This document shows positions 1 to 14,000 of a stretch of 64,000 bases of DNA, piece by piece. Position 1 is the first letter of the stretch, and each line of letters opens with the position of its first letter. Position numbers and translations under genes: made by a program. Source of the stretch: Phylloscopus collybita (lineage: Eukaryota > Chordata > Aves > Passeriformes > Phylloscopidae); contig JAJNNQ010000019.1 of the NCBI GenBank assembly GCA_027886175.1, forward strand, positions 12,448,501-12,512,500, read 5' to 3'. The notes under the pieces were generated by a model. The model ran no database searches. It had not been told where the DNA came from and saw only the letters and a list, made by a program, of their open reading frames with translations.

Positions 1-1272
1 TTTCATTGCTTGGCTTCTCAGTGGAATCCTTTGACTCCCCAGCTGATCCTTGGGGAGAGTTAAGCCCGTCCTGTTGGTATTTGGTGCAGTGGAGAGGATT
101 TTGATCACTAGTTTTGAGCAGTTTTATAGGCCATTCCTTGCTAACAGAAAGCACTCTGCACAAGGCTGGTTCTTGGTTCCTCTCTGCCCCTGAGTGCAGC
201 ACCTTTGCCTACTCATACTGAGATCTTTCATCTGCCAAACGTTTTCTTTTTTAAAAAAATGGTTGATATCACTATTACCCCTCCATACCACCACCTAAAT
301 GGAACAGCATTCCCTGATTTAGGGGGGAGGAACTGTTCGGCACCCTCTTTGAGTTCAATTTCATGTATGTCCTCCTCCAGGAGGTTGACCAAAGCACAAG
401 TGAAGAGTGTCTTGAGCCAGAGCAGAAGAGGTAGCAAAACAGGGGTATCTCCCAGGTAGCACATAACCAGGTCAGGCACCTGCAGAGCTGTTTTAGCTGT
501 TTAAAGCCTGAGACATAATTTATGGGAAAATTAATTTTTTCTGAGTTATGTAAGCTCTGTATGTTTTCTCATGAAGTAACTGCATGAAAGTACCTCATTA
601 AATGCTTCCTTGATGCCCCTCGTGTCCAACTTTAGCTAATGTGGAGTGGGAATTCTCTGGGTTTCTAAGACCTTGAATTTATACCACCTGCAGTGTCTTT
701 ATGGAGTCATTTTACATGGAATATCCAGCTTTGTAGGGAGCATGTGTCAGGATAAATATATAAATGTGAAAGTATCTTTTTTTCTTCACCATTGAGGTTT
801 TTTTGGCTTTTTAATGTTGCTGTTATTCTTTAAGTGCTGCTGAAGTGTTTTTATTTTATCGTCCTTTGTATTCCCATATTGATTGGAGGCATCAGTGAAG
901 ACTGAACATGCCAAAGGGGGGAGGCAAAGTGCAGGAAGGGGAGCACTTGCACAGGGAGGGTCAGTGAGAAGGCAGCAAGTAGAGAAAACCACTCCTCTCA
1001 TCTTTATTTTGTTACCTGAAGTGCCTCTATTGAGGACGTGGATATGTTGTGGTTCCTGGAAAGTCAGGAGGGAGATTGGCAGCTCCAGAGTGACTCCATC
1101 CAAGAATTAGTGAAATTAGAATTATCCAAATTAGAGATGCATCTCTGTCACCTGGTTAGCAGCAATGTTGATTGACCTGTGGAGCCCAGCTTGCTCTTCC
1201 ACCAGCCCTTATTGTGGACCCTTTTAGAGCCTGACTCCTTCTCCATTTATTGTGGGGCCTCTGCCCTGCTTT

Positions 1273-1274
<2 letters not shown>

Positions 1275-1305
<31 letters not shown>
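1275..1305 (+). repeat. Poly(A) run of 31
   Basis: A pure A homopolymer. No retrocopied gene is recognisable next to it. Confidence 0.95.
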
Positions 1306-1307
<2 letters not shown>

Positions 1308-2007
1308 TAAAAAAATTACTATTAGAAAAAGATGGAGCATGAAGAATTCCAGCCTGAGAGCGGAATGTAAGTGAATTAATCTCTCCTGGTGAGGAGGAAA
1401 TTATTTTTGTTACTAGCAAAGGTTGTTTTTTCATTGGTATTTTTCTCTCAAAGCTTTCAGGCATCCATCAAAACCCAACAGCTTAATTTCCGTAGATACA
1501 ATGTTTCACTTTTTAGTTGCCAAATAACCTCATATATTTAATTTTCCAGATTTTTTAGATGCTTTCAGGAAGTTGTCACAAGAGACCCTCCCTGGATAAA
1601 TTTCTTCTTCCAAGAAAGCCACTTAAAAAAAAAAAAAATCAGAACAAAGATGATTCAAGCAGTTTTGTCCTACCCAGAGACAATGCTGCAGCAAAGCCTT
1701 GACTGTCTTTTATTAAACTCAGCCAGAATCTTTCTGGCTCTTTTCATGTTCTGGGGGTGGAGGCATTGATCTGCTGCAGCCTGGCCCGAGCAGGGACCCA
1801 AACTCAGTGTTTTTCAGCTGTGCCTGTCCTCTGCTCCCCCTTCCTTTTTTGTTAAATGGAAGTTGGCGTAACAGAAGAGAGGAGCCTGCCAGGAGGGTGT
1901 CAGAGTCAGCAGTGATCACAATCAGACCCTGCAATCAGACTGCTCTACCAACTCCTAGGAAGAAATAATCATCTGTTTCAGTGGTTACAGGGGGAAGAAA
2001 AAAGGAG

Positions 2008-2029
2008 AAAAAAAAAAAAAAAAAAAAAA
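2008..2029 (+). repeat. Poly(A) run of 22
   Basis: A pure A run preceded by a purine-rich stretch. No associated retrocopy is seen. Confidence 0.93.
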
Positions 2030-4908
2030 GACAGAACAATGTCCAGGATTTTGTATTTCAAACAGTGCCTAATCCCTGTCAGGGAACACTGAAATGGTTT
2101 GGTAGTGATGGTGCAAGTTCTGGACCAGAGGCAAATATCCAGAACTCACCTAATGTGCAGGAAAGTCAGGTATGGTGCCCATGACACTTCAAGTATTTCC
2201 ATTTTCTTTCTGGGACCCAAGTTGGATGGTAGCCTGGGACCTGAGTGGAGTGGCCTTAGCCCATCTGGCCTATGGATTTCCACTTTTTGGTTTTTTTGCT
2301 CCAGAAGAAGAGAGAAGGCTGTTGCTGTGGCTGGGAGCTGCTGGGTCTGTTGGGGTAGGTGGGGTCTGTTGTCCCCCCTCGTCTGTGCCCCATCCTGCAC
2401 AGGTGGCTCCACGTTGGCCTCTCTGTGTGATGTCCTCCAAGCCCAGCAAATATTCCAGGCCCCAGAGTGCTACTGTGCATGCAACAAAAGCAAAATTCAT
2501 TTATTCACTCAGGCAGGTGATGGATAGTCTGTCAATGTTTATACAGTAGACACAAGCCTAATTTTCAGGTATTAGTTGATTAACACTTGAGTGTGTCCTG
2601 TGTCCAGTAATGTGGAACATCAAATGTGTGAAAAAGATTAATAGTGTGCACAGATGTTACTCAGAGGATCAATTTGTCTGGGGTTTGAGGAGGTGGTACC
2701 CTGCAGATCAATAGGAAAGGAGAAAATTAGAGAAATATGTTGTTAGAAATCCCAGACCAGCCTATGCATGGCTGGGTTATCTGCTCCAAATACTTTGCTT
2801 CTCGTAAAGGCTTTCAAAGGCTGCAACAAAATTTTAAGCACATTCTCCTGTAAATTTTTGTTGTTCCTTACAGACCTACAGCTTCCCCAAATGGCAAGCC
2901 CTGACCAAGGGACACAAAGCAGCCCTTGTTGCAAGGGGCTGAGCAGCCCAGGAAAACTTTTCCCTGGCATTTTGTGTGAAGAACACTTCCCTATATTATA
3001 AATAGCAACAGGGAGGAGGGCAATAGAAATAAATGTTGCTCTGTAAATAAGGGAACCAAAGTTGGACAGTGGAAGGGCTCTCTCTGGATGAGCTCAGCCT
3101 CTCCTAAGTTTTAAAGGAGGAGTGCTGTGGTACTTCTTTTCCCTGCTGTCTGCAAATGCTGCCCAATGGGAAGTGCGTGGCAGCAGAGGATGGGGAAGGC
3201 TGGAGCAGGTTCAGACACTCACACCCCACAGAGGTCACTGTGCTGCAGGTGGGCTCCCCACCCCCTGACCTGCCTGTGCAGAGAGGGTGTGAGCCCTGAA
3301 TGCCCTCAGAACGACCTGGAGAGAGCTTTTGTCTGCAGTGGCACAACAGTGTGCCTTGAATTTAATGCCTGTTTCCTGTAGCAAAGGGTTCCCACCCCTT
3401 CACTCTGTGCAGCAGAGGCTCACTGAGCTGCCCGGTGTGCCCAGCCCCATCTCCCATCCCTGGCACAGCCTCTGGGACCAGAGTGCTCCAAGAGGGTCTG
3501 GAAGTGATGGGAAATGGGACAGGAACAGATCCCTGTTATCTTAAAGACCTAAACCACCTCCGGGCAGAGCTCTGGAGGGGTCAGTGCACCAGGCAGCCCC
3601 ACACCTGCAGGCAGGAGGACACAGCTCCTTCTCTCTCTGCCTTCCTCGCTGGGGCTGCAGGGGATGTGCAGCTGCAAAGTCTGAAAGGAGGCAGGAATGG
3701 TTTGGAATGCCTCCGAGGTGGGTGATCCTGGGGGCAAGGCAGCCCCATCCCATGGGAGGAGTGGGGCTGGGCCCCTCCTGTGGGACAGCTCGGAGCAGGA
3801 GCAGCCAGAGCACGGCCAGCGCTGCCAAGTGACACCCTGGGGGTTCTGCATATCTGTTTATCTGTGCTCTTCAGAAAGGGTTCCTTGCCACTGAGATAGA
3901 AAGCAGCTTTGGACAGAAATTTCAGCCTGTGATGGGAATGTCAGCAGTGTTATGCACTTTCATATTTTTTTTAAAGCCTGGCTTTCTGCAAACTGACATA
4001 TTTACATGCTTGCTTTATAACATTGGCATGGGATTTATGAAATCGCCCTAAAATTAATGTCTATTTCTAACAAATTTAGATTAAAAATGACCATACCCAC
4101 ATGAGGAATAGGATAGGAAATTTAATTTAAGGGAAAGCTGGGAATGTGTATGTTTCTGTTGCATATATTTCAGGCTCTTTCTGCTGCAACCTAATAACAT
4201 GTGTGAATGAGTGCCTGGTCCTCCCAATACAACCTATAGGGGATTGTACTTATACAAGAAGTTGCTTTGTGAAATTAGCAGGAAAGCCTGGAAATTAAGA
4301 ATTCCATTTTTGCGGCAGATTTTTTGCAGGGATCCAGATTCATCTGCCCAGGGGCCTAGTGCCCCAGAACAGGAGTAAGGACAGAAAAGAAGGGGCTGTA
4401 AACCCCAGGAGATCAGGGTTAACAGTACACGACATCCATGCCTTTTTCCTTACCTCTTCCAGGTCCAAGCCAGCCACTCTGTGGAATTACGAGTCTTTCA
4501 TATGCTTTAAGAAACAACCACAGCTTCCTTGCTGAGGGTTGGCATAAACTGCTCTGGACCATCATAAAACCAGCATATTCTCATTTTGTCAACACAGGCA
4601 GTAGCAGCTGAGCTTACATGCCCCAGACCAAAGTCCAGAAGCCAGGCTTGGCAATTTGTTTCCTGCACAATATATTTATATAGACAGCTAGCCCGTCGCT
4701 GGTCTGCTGGCAGTTTTGCATTTTCCTTGTAAACTGTTCCTATAAGCTACAACACATCTGGGCATTCTTAATTCTGCCTCTCACTTCATTACCTTTCATA
4801 GGAGACTCTGGATTTACAGCAAAAGAATCAATAGTTTGAAAGTTTTAAAAAGTGCAATATTAAAAATTTAAAAGAAAGCAGGAAATCATAGTCTCCATTC
4901 TGAGGAGT

Positions 4909-4975
4909 AAAAAAAAAAAACAAACAAAAAAAAAACCAAACAAAAAACCAAACCAAACAACCCAGCACAAAAACT
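4909..4975 (+). repeat. A/C-only low-complexity stretch
   Basis: A-rich sequence with CAAA and CCAAA units and scarcely any G or T, similar in texture to the longer tract at 7350-7510. Confidence 0.85.
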
Positions 4976-6667
4976 TTTTCTTTGGGTCAGGCTTGGGGCT
5001 CACAATTAGTTATCTTCATACAGAGCAGTTGGGGATTTCTTCTAAAATCTGTGTGTGAGCACACTTGGCTTCTGGAATCCACATTAAAAATATTCAAAGA
5101 GTTTAGACACAGCATGGTTTGTTGGCAGCCTTTATGCAAAGTGGACTCCAGCAAACAATCTGTTGCTGTTTACAGGACTGGAATGAGGGGTTTGGAAGGG
5201 GAATGGGGGTCTGTGGGCAAATCCTGCTGCCTGCTGTGGGCAGGAGCCCCAGCCCAAAGGGTCTGACCCCAGCAGAGGATCCCCTCTGCAGGATTGCTCT
5301 TCCTTGAGCACATGTAATTGAAATCAGATCTTTGTGCTGCCTTAGGATTCCTCTGGCAGAGCTGGTCTTGGCATTGTTTTCTTTACCATTTTTCCTATTA
5401 CTGTTAGTACCAATCACCAGAACAAGGCAGCGAGGGACAGGAGAGAAAAGCAGCATGCTGTGAAATTGTTGAAATAATTCAAAGGTTTCCACAGGAAACA
5501 TCATCTCCAAGTGCTTGAATGCAGCCTCCCAGATATAAATATAGTGCAGAGAAAGAGAGGGAGGCGGTGAAAAGGGAAGGGAGAAAGAGATTTAGTGATA
5601 TTAAGAGGCTAAAGCAATAGGAGTGATTTGTAAATTATACAGGCTCCATGCCTTGAGGAGCACCGGAGAGGGGAGCAGAGGGAAGATGTCCCAACAGGGC
5701 TGCAACCCAGGTCTGTGCTCTGCAGCACCCTCCTTGCTTTGTTTTACAGGTATCCTTAGACCCCTTCCATTTTTTTCTTTTCCTTGCAAGGATGAAAGTT
5801 TGAAAAATAAAAGTTGATTACAGAATAAACCCATGCTCGGTTCAAAGAGGATCCTTCAGCACATGCTGAGAGCAGTGTCAATAACATCCATGTATTTATT
5901 GATCAATACCTTTCTATCATTCAAGGAAACATTGTGGTTTTAGCAGATGGCATTCTTTCAGTAGCTGTACCATTTTACTATCTAAAATACAGCACTGAAA
6001 TATGCTACATTTTCATATTTTAAAATGAAAATTACAATATAATTATTTTAAGGAACAAAACCAGCTTATTTTCTAAGCCTGGTTAAGTAGGTCAGGTTTC
6101 CAAATTAATATTTTGGTTCCTAGATGTGATATATTTGATTTTTATAAGTGTACATTTTAGGAATGGTTAAATAATTCTGCATCAAAACTGGTTTTAATGA
6201 AAAAATAGCTTTTCAGTTAATCAGAAATTCCCAGAAGCAATAGTTATGCTTTTGAGAGGAAATTTGGGCTTGTTAGAAGAAATGGAACAGCTTTCTGCCT
6301 TTGAAACCATAGTTTTGTAGGTTTTGTAGTTTGGTTGAGCAAGAAGGAGAAGTTCTACACAGAAACATTTTAATGAAGCGTCCTTTTTCTTTCCTTAGAG
6401 CTGCAATTCTGTAATGAGAGGGAGGGGACCTTTCTGCACTCAGTGCTTCTGAGAAGCCAAAAAATCCCCATGCCATCCATGGGAGTAGCTTCCACTTTGG
6501 AAATTAGTATTTGATGGTAAACAGCCAAGTTTGAAGCATTTTTCTGACAAAGTTGCCTTTCAAGAGCAGAAAGCCCATCTCTCCTCCTGCCTCCAGGAGC
6601 TTGGAAATTCCTGGGAGCTCCCTGCACCCCCCAACTGGCTCTTTGTCTATAAAAAAACTTCAGCTTG

Positions 6668-6678
6668 CCCCCCCCCCC
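6668..6678 (+). repeat. Poly(C) run of 11
   Basis: Eleven consecutive C bases, flanked by pyrimidine-rich sequence. Confidence 0.9.
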
Positions 6679-7349
6679 TCCATCTCTCTAATCTTTTGCA
6701 TGAAATCATTACCAGCTACTTGCAATGAACTTGCCATTCTTCAGCTCACAATTGTTGTTGTCAGCTTCACATAACAGTTCATCCCTCTTCTCCTTAATCA
6801 GAGGCATTAGATTTCAGGTATTCACTGAAATGGAGAAGAGTTTTGAGGTTTCCAAATATTTCTTTTAATGAATCTTGTGATATTTTTAATGAAGAGCTCA
6901 GAAATACATATTTTCTTCTTTTCTAAATGTTAATAAAATACAGAAGAAGAAAGAAGGGGTGGGGGAAGCAACTTTCCAAAGATTTTAGTCTGGTGACTGG
7001 TTGTCCTTTGTGCATCTGTTCAAGTATTTTGTGGTTTGCATTTACGTCTGTATTTGCCCAATTTACAGCTTTAAAAAAAAAAATCAATAGTAATGTTATA
7101 TTTTCATGAAACCAGCATTTTTAACTGAGATCTCATGAGTAAATTAAATTACATCCAAGCTGGATTATATCCAAGTTGGACTGCAGTTGCAGGCCCTGAT
7201 CCTGCAAATGCTTATGCACATGAGCATTCCCCCTTAGTTTATGCCTTGGGCTAGGACTTGAGAGATCTGGAACCTTGTTCTAGGTCTGCTGTAACCTCCC
7301 TCTCCCCAGGTCCCTTATTTGCTCTGAATCTCAGTTATTACTATTTAAG

Positions 7350-7510
7350 AAAACAAACAAACAAACAAAACCCCCCAAACAAAATACCACCCCCCCCCAA
7401 AAAAAAAAGGAAACCCAAACAACCAAACCAAACCAAACCAAACCAAAAACAACCAACCAAACAAAAACCCAAACAAACAAACAACAAGACAAAACAAACA
7501 AAAACACAGA
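7350..7510 (+). repeat. A/C-only low-complexity tract (CAAA, CCAAA, C-runs)
   Basis: About 160 bases are built almost only from A and C. They include CAAA repeats, a C6 run, a longer C run near 7388-7398 and five CCAAA-type units near 7424-7446. The opposite strand is G/T only. The 89-residue frame across it is a low-complexity artefact. Confidence 0.9.
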
Positions 7511-10253
7511 AGAGAAAAATGGACTAATATTTCCAGTTGATTTGATGTTGCATTTATTTTTCATATATACTTATGGGATATTACTTTTTCTGGTCATATA
7601 TGAGCTATTAGATCATAATACATAACAGATATATGGTATAACAGGGTTTGTTTTCTATGCTTGTCCCATATGCCCCTGAAAAGTATTTAGTCTGTGGCAG
7701 CAAAGCTCCTATTGAGGTTTCACTGCTTTTCCTCTTGTTTTTTTGATATCCTGTTGTTTCTGTATCCTCCTGCTCCTGGCACAGGCAGACAAACTAAAGT
7801 AAGCAAGAGCAGGGCCAAATTCTTCCATGCAGGAACCCTCTTTTTAGTCTGTTCTTCTTTAGGGCTGACAGGGCAGAGCTGCCACATCACAAACAATTCC
7901 TGATAATAGGGAATAAATTCCAATACAAAGCTCCAGAGAGGCAAATGTTCTGTCAACAAGGAGAGCCACTGGAGCAGGCGGGCAGAAAAGCCGTGGTGCA
8001 GCGTGGAGAACAAAATTGCTCACGTGCCTGAAAGCTGATCTTTGCTGTAGGCACTTCTCTAGGCTACGACATGAGGTTGTGCATGAATTAAAAGGGGAAC
8101 CTAAGCCTTGGAGACATGAAATGTGACTTAATGTGTCACTGCATGTCAGCTGGGCTGCTGTGACTGCCGGGGTTCCACGCCGGGCTCGGGGCAGCCGTGG
8201 CACCTTGAGGTGCCCCAAGAGCTCACATGGGGATGGTTGTTCTGACACACCCATTTGGGTTTGTTCCTGACACCCTCGTGATCTGGGGAGGTCTCAGAAG
8301 TAGCTTGAGGGGAACTGGGGAGAAAGAGGGATGTTTATCTGTGCTTGTTTGTGGCAAAATGAAAGAACAGATTGTCCAGGCATCCTTTAAAAAATGTCTT
8401 GATGAGGGGGTTTGGCTAATGACAGATGGAAATTTCTTGAGAATGTTGGTTTTACTGCTCACCATAGTGCAGGGCACAGCACTTACAGAGAATGTGAGAG
8501 GGGTTCTCACTGCAATAGACCCTGTGAGGGCAGGGTAGTAAAAATCCAAATCCCTCAAGAGTTCACAGTCAGCAGCAATTACCCAGCCCAAGGGCCTGAA
8601 AAGTTGGAATGAAGCAAATAGATTAACCCTTCACTGGTGTGGAGACCAGCCTACTGCCTGGCATGCACTGAAACCCTTTAGAATGTTCATTGAGGTTAAC
8701 ACCTTTGCAGTTTGCAATTTTTATTGTGGGTGCTCTGTGATTCAACCAACTCTGGTCACTTCGCCTCAAACTGGAATTGAAGTTCATCAGATCAAGTGTT
8801 AGAGCATAGCAAGTAAATAAACAAATACATCGAAAACAGAGACTATGAAATACAATTCTTTATTTTCCCCAAATATCTTGTCGTATTGCTGTCTGAGACT
8901 GAGCTCTGGGAGGTAATACAGCTTATCAGATATTGAACATTAGGTATGGAAAATGAGATGCTTATAATCCTCACCATACCATTAGACTTACATATGAAAT
9001 AACTTCTTCTCTATTTAAAACCTATGTTTCTGATGGGTATTTTCCAGTGCATTACATTACTGTTCCTCCTCACCAAATATCAATGACTGCAGGACAGAGA
9101 CCTCCTTCCCAATCAAGGTATGCATGTCCCCTCCTTCAAAAAAGACCATTATCCTGTGGTGTTTAGGTGAAAAGGCACATGATAGGATCTTAGAGGGGCT
9201 GTGGGAAAAAAAAAAAAAGGATCCACTGTGATTTATGCAAGGTGCATTGGGAGCTGTCTGATGTGAAGTCAACAGATGAAGGGCAATGAATAATTCAGCA
9301 CCAGGATCCGTCACATCATCTCTCTTCCCATGTTATTGCTGTTTTTACGTAATTGCGAAGTGAAAAATAAATTGATGTCATAAAGAAAGCTGCATCGTTT
9401 GTCTGGGAGTACACACAAGGATTAGAGGTGCAGCTCTGCTGCTTTGTGAGCCCTGCATGAGGTTACAGTGTGCAAAATTAAAAATGTGTCTTTGTGAACA
9501 CCTTCTCTAGGGTTGGGTGGGTGATCCATGACAGCTTTTACATTGGTATTAGTGGCCTGCACTGATAGAGAATGATGTCTCTGAATTGCTCCCTTCAAGC
9601 ACTCCAGTTCCATTGCCCTTGCTCTGTGCTTGCCCAGCAAGGCTCTAACATGGAGCTGGAACTGTATCACAGGGGAAATTCTGTTTGCCACACTGCAGAC
9701 AGAAATAAAGCCAGGGGAAGGGGTCACCTGCCTCACACGAGATTTAGAAGGAGAATTTGTGCACAATGCTGTGCTGGTTTACTCTGTGCACCCCAAATAA
9801 AGAACTCAACAGAAAGGGTTTGGTCAGTGGGCTCAGTGATTCTGTGCAGCAGAGAGAGCTCAGCTGGCTGGGTATGGACACACATACAGAGATCTCGTGC
9901 TCTCACCGTCCTGAATGTTCACGGGAATTGAGCTGAAGAGCCAGTCCAGGGGATGCTTTCCTTGCCTGTAGAGCAGGACAGCATTTTGTACTGACTCACA
10001 AGTTTTAGGTTGTATGAAAGCCTCAAAACCCCCAAAATTCTTGTGTTTAGGAATGGGAGTCCAGGAGTTACTCCTTTCAGAGATAGGTCTGAAAAACTGA
10101 ATATGGACCAGTAGCAAAGAGATTGGGACAGAGCTGGGAAAATTTCTCCTTTATTTGTTCCCCTTTTCTGGTGCAGTATGTTATCCATCCCTGTGTTTAA
10201 GTGTGGCTCATGCTCTGTGCCCTTCTTGCAGCTATTATTTTGTGACCAGAAAG

Positions 10254-10280
10254 AAAAAAAAAAAAAAAAAAAAAAAAAAA
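10254..10280 (+). repeat. Poly(A) run of 27
   Basis: A pure A homopolymer after AAG. No retrocopy is recognised upstream. Confidence 0.93.
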
Positions 10281-10862
10281 GTTGGTATATCTCTGCTTTT
10301 TAACCTGAATTGTTCCAAAATACGCCTTAACGAGCTCCAGCCTCTGATTCCCCAGTCTCCCTTACAAAGCACAGTCCCTCCTCTGTTCTTGACTTTGTCC
10401 TTGCCTCACGTCAGCCAGGCTGATGTGAGCAAATTCTATTTCTTAGGAAAGTTCTGACTCAACAATGTAAGCTTTTCAAAGGAGAATGAATGCAATCTGT
10501 GAACTGAATTGGCAATGCAGGCAGATTAGAAGAAATGCTATGCAATACCCAGATCATGCCATTTTAATATCTAAAGATGATTGCTTTTAGGAAGGAGACA
10601 ATAGGTTTAGCGTAGAGGTGACAAAACATATTCTTTTTGCTTTTCCTCTTGGTAAACAAAGTTCTTTCAGAAATGAAATGAAGCTGTATTATGCAACAGT
10701 GCTGGAAGGGGGAAGCTGTGGCATGGGGGCTGTCTCCCAGGTGGTAAGATAACAGGTATTTATCAGTGGGACCCAGTGGCTGCAGAGACCTTCTCATACC
10801 TTTTTGTTTCACAAGGGCTTCATATTCCTTGAGATAGGTTGCCAAAACTGAAGGGTTATGGT

Positions 10863-11000
10863 TGGGGGGGGTTTTTTTTGTTGTTGTTGGGTGTTTTTCT
10901 TCCTTTTTTTTTTTTTTTTTTTTTTTTAATTTTATTTTATTTTGTTTTGTTTTGGATTTTTTTTTTTTGGTGTTTGTTTTTGTTTTTTTTTTTTTTTTTC
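10863..11000 (+). repeat. T/G-only low-complexity tract with three long T runs
   Basis: The tract begins with G8 and T8, then GTTGTTGTT, then T runs of about 24 (10904-10927), 12 (10957-10968) and 17 (10983-10999). Frames encoding strings of Phe and Leu are artefacts of this composition. Confidence 0.9.
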
Positions 11001-14000
11001 TTCATTTGTATTAATTGGTTTCCTTTTTGTCCAGGTCAGCTGGAAAAGCCTTCAGTTTTAGGGTCAGACATCTCTAACGAGCAGCTTTTAAAGGGTGGCT
11101 GGTGAGTGGGAAGGGGAGAGAGATGCTGAAAGGGAAAAGGAAAAGTTTGCCAGGTTCTCAGTAATGTAGTGAAGTTTGGCAGAGCTGCAGGAAGTTTGAG
11201 CTTTGCAATTTTCTCCCACTATGATATAACAAATTTCAGGTCCAAGGCAGAAATCACTGCAGTGGAAAGTAACAGGAATTACATCCCTAGCTTAAGCAAA
11301 ACAGTCTCTTTTTCTGTCCAGGATTCATGGAAATTTACTGATAATTGAAACAAAAACTCGCCCATGTGAGCCACCCTATAACACTTCTCCATGGAAATAC
11401 AGAAGTGTCAATGCTCTGAAGTAAGAAAAGTTTATAGCTAGATTCCAAAGACACTTTAAAAAAAAGTAATGCTAAAAAAAAAAAATTAAAAAAACCCACA
11501 CCTACCTGAAAGTGTCCTTTATAATATCTTTTTAGAAAAAGTGCTTTACCTCCTTGAAAATAAAATAACAATCTCCTCCTGCTCGCCCCCATACCAGCAA
11601 TCTTGAATATTTCAGGGATTGTAAATAATGAGGACTCGGTTATCTTCGTGGAGACAATGATGTTGTTCTTGAAAACACTTAACTGGGGTCTTGGTTTTAA
11701 GGAGAAATATTCCTCAGTGCATTATTGCTGTGAATTGTAAGTGCTGAGTTTCCAAGTATTTCCAAGCACATGCTTCACATTAAAGTGTAGGGCTTTCTTC
11801 TAATTTCCCATCCATTAATGGATAAACCCTACTGGGGTTTTGAATGCAAAGACATCAGAAAAACACATGGATAATTTGTTTTAGTTTATAAGCAAAGTTT
11901 TCCTGAAGTCACTTGCATGTATTTTCTTACAGTTGGTCAGACAAAAAGTAAAGCAGAGCTGCCACTTGAATTCTATTTTACTGAGTGTGTATTTAACTGT
12001 AAGGAACTGTACAACCCAACATAGGCTGTAGGTGAGGAGACTCTAATCCAAACCATAGTAGGTGTTCTATTCCTTTTTCTGATGCCTAATTTCTAGCAAT
12101 TCCATGAAAAATTTTGTAGCCACTTCCGTGATGGGGATAATAAGATCATCTCAAGTGCACATTACCTGGATTGTGCTCTTGGATCTGAATGGGATAGTGG
12201 GGAAAAAAGTTTCTGTCTGATGGTAGAATTGTTTTGCACAAAATACTGTGGGGAAGGACACCCACAACAACTAAGCAATTGTACTCTTGCAAGTTAAATT
12301 GGAAAACTATCCTATGTTTCCTATAAAGCCTGTTATAGTTGTTTGGTGAGGGGGCTGGGGAAGGGGTTGTGGTTGTTTTAATGCCTGGATTAGTTCCTGA
12401 GAAACACTTTCCACTTGGATAAGTAAGTGCAGCAAAGAGCTGGTGAAAGCAGGACACCAGTGAGCTTACCTGGCTGCTGGTTCCAGCTTGGCTGGAGTCC
12501 CAGGGATAAAAAAGGCAGTTGCTGATACTCAGAAAAATCTACCAGGACCAACCATCAGTGATGTAGGAGCATATTCTTTCTACTTTGATGTCATCTGACA
12601 AAAACAGGAACAACAGGAGATTGGAGCAGAGGCTTTAGACCAGGACTTTATTTCTTCTGCTGCTGTTGTGTTACAGCATTACCACAAATTCTGCAGCCCA
12701 GTTTGCAGCTTTGAGGCCCCAGCCTCCGTCTCCATGTACAGCATTTTCATTGATCCTTATCTAGACAAGCAGCTTGTTTTGCTGCTGGGATTGTAATCTT
12801 CTTTAAGAGGGTGATCAGCACAAACCATGTTTTTTCCTCCAGCACAAAAATATACATTAATTAAAAATGTTTCTAGGCAGCTGGCACTGGTGTGCAAGAC
12901 TAAAGGGAGTTCAGCACTTCTGTGGAGAGGAAAGGGAATCCCAGTGACAGAAGAGTTTGTAGTTTAAGGTTAACATGAGTGCTACAAGGTTTGGGGTCTT
13001 TTTTTTCATGTTGCTATTAAGTACCCTTTAGAATATGACAATTTCAAGCAAATTCTCTTCCAAGAAAACACACACCAGATGAAACTGGAGCATTTAATTC
13101 AAACCTGCAATGTGGTGTACTAATTAGTCTGTAAGAATTAATTAGTCTAAGGAAAAGTAACATACTCTGGATCAAATTCTATGGTGACTTCAATGGGAGG
13201 AGTGCCTGTATACCTGGGGGTGGTGTTTAGATTGCCCTTTGATCTTCACTTCTGGAGCTCGTGTGCCAAACTGTATTAAAAATTAATTCTTAGAGCCCAT
13301 TTTTAAAATACAGAGAGCCATTCCCAGAGGCAGCTGCATCCAGCCTCTGGCTGGGGGAAGGATGACACTACAAACCTTGCAGAAAGCAGCTTCACAAGGC
13401 TGGGGACCTTGGCAGAGCTAAAATGCAGTGTCAGACCCTGTCACCCTACTTCTTCCACCAAATAGGCACCTGATTTCTGTTCTCTTGAGAGGAACAAGTG
13501 GTGCTGCCTCTTCGGACAGTGAGAGAGAAAAAAAAAGGCAAGTCCAGTAAAGAATTGTCCTGTCCTATGTCAGCCTGCTGTGGACATCTACAGTTAAAGA
13601 AAATACAAGGTCCCACTGCATACAGGCCTCTCAGACTTGTCTTGTCTGTGGAGATTTGTTAATTGATTTGGGTTTTAATTCTGTGAAAATTTTAAATTTA
13701 TTTTTCTATTGTTCTAAGCTATTGTTTTCCATCTCCTCCAGCCCCTAAATTTTACCCCCATCCCCACCCCAGGGGTGACACCCAAGTGTGACAAATGTAG
13801 AATCAGCATTTTGCGTGACAGTGCCCTCATGGGGCAGCAGCCCGTGGTATGGAAGAGTAGTGATGAGAATGTTTTTAACCCAGTTTCCTTTCAGATTAGT
13901 TCTCAGCTGGGTTTGCAGGTTTTAAATCTCTGATATTAGGCAACTGCCTCCCCTCCCTCAAATGCTGCAATAGCCAGTTGTTATATTTTGCAGAATATCA

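Larger units (their letters stand above)
1..7349. other. Intergenic DNA, no gene supported
   Basis: Many short frames overlap on both strands, none with a recognisable domain, and no splice-linked exon series is apparent. A somewhat GC-richer patch lies at about 3180-3840 and produces several overlapping frames of 65-100 codons. The homopolymers listed separately are the only clear features. Confidence 0.7.

Noticed and set aside
35..57. Inverted repeat CTCCCCA ... TGGGGAG with a 9-base spacer
   Set aside because: A seven-base stem at this spacing is common by chance and has no further context.
1275..2029. Poly(A) runs at 1275-1305 and 2008-2029 as tails of processed retrocopies
   Set aside because: No coding remnant precedes either run and no target-site duplication was evident. 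CR1-driven bird genomes rarely make poly(A) retrocopies, so plain homopolymer expansion is simpler.
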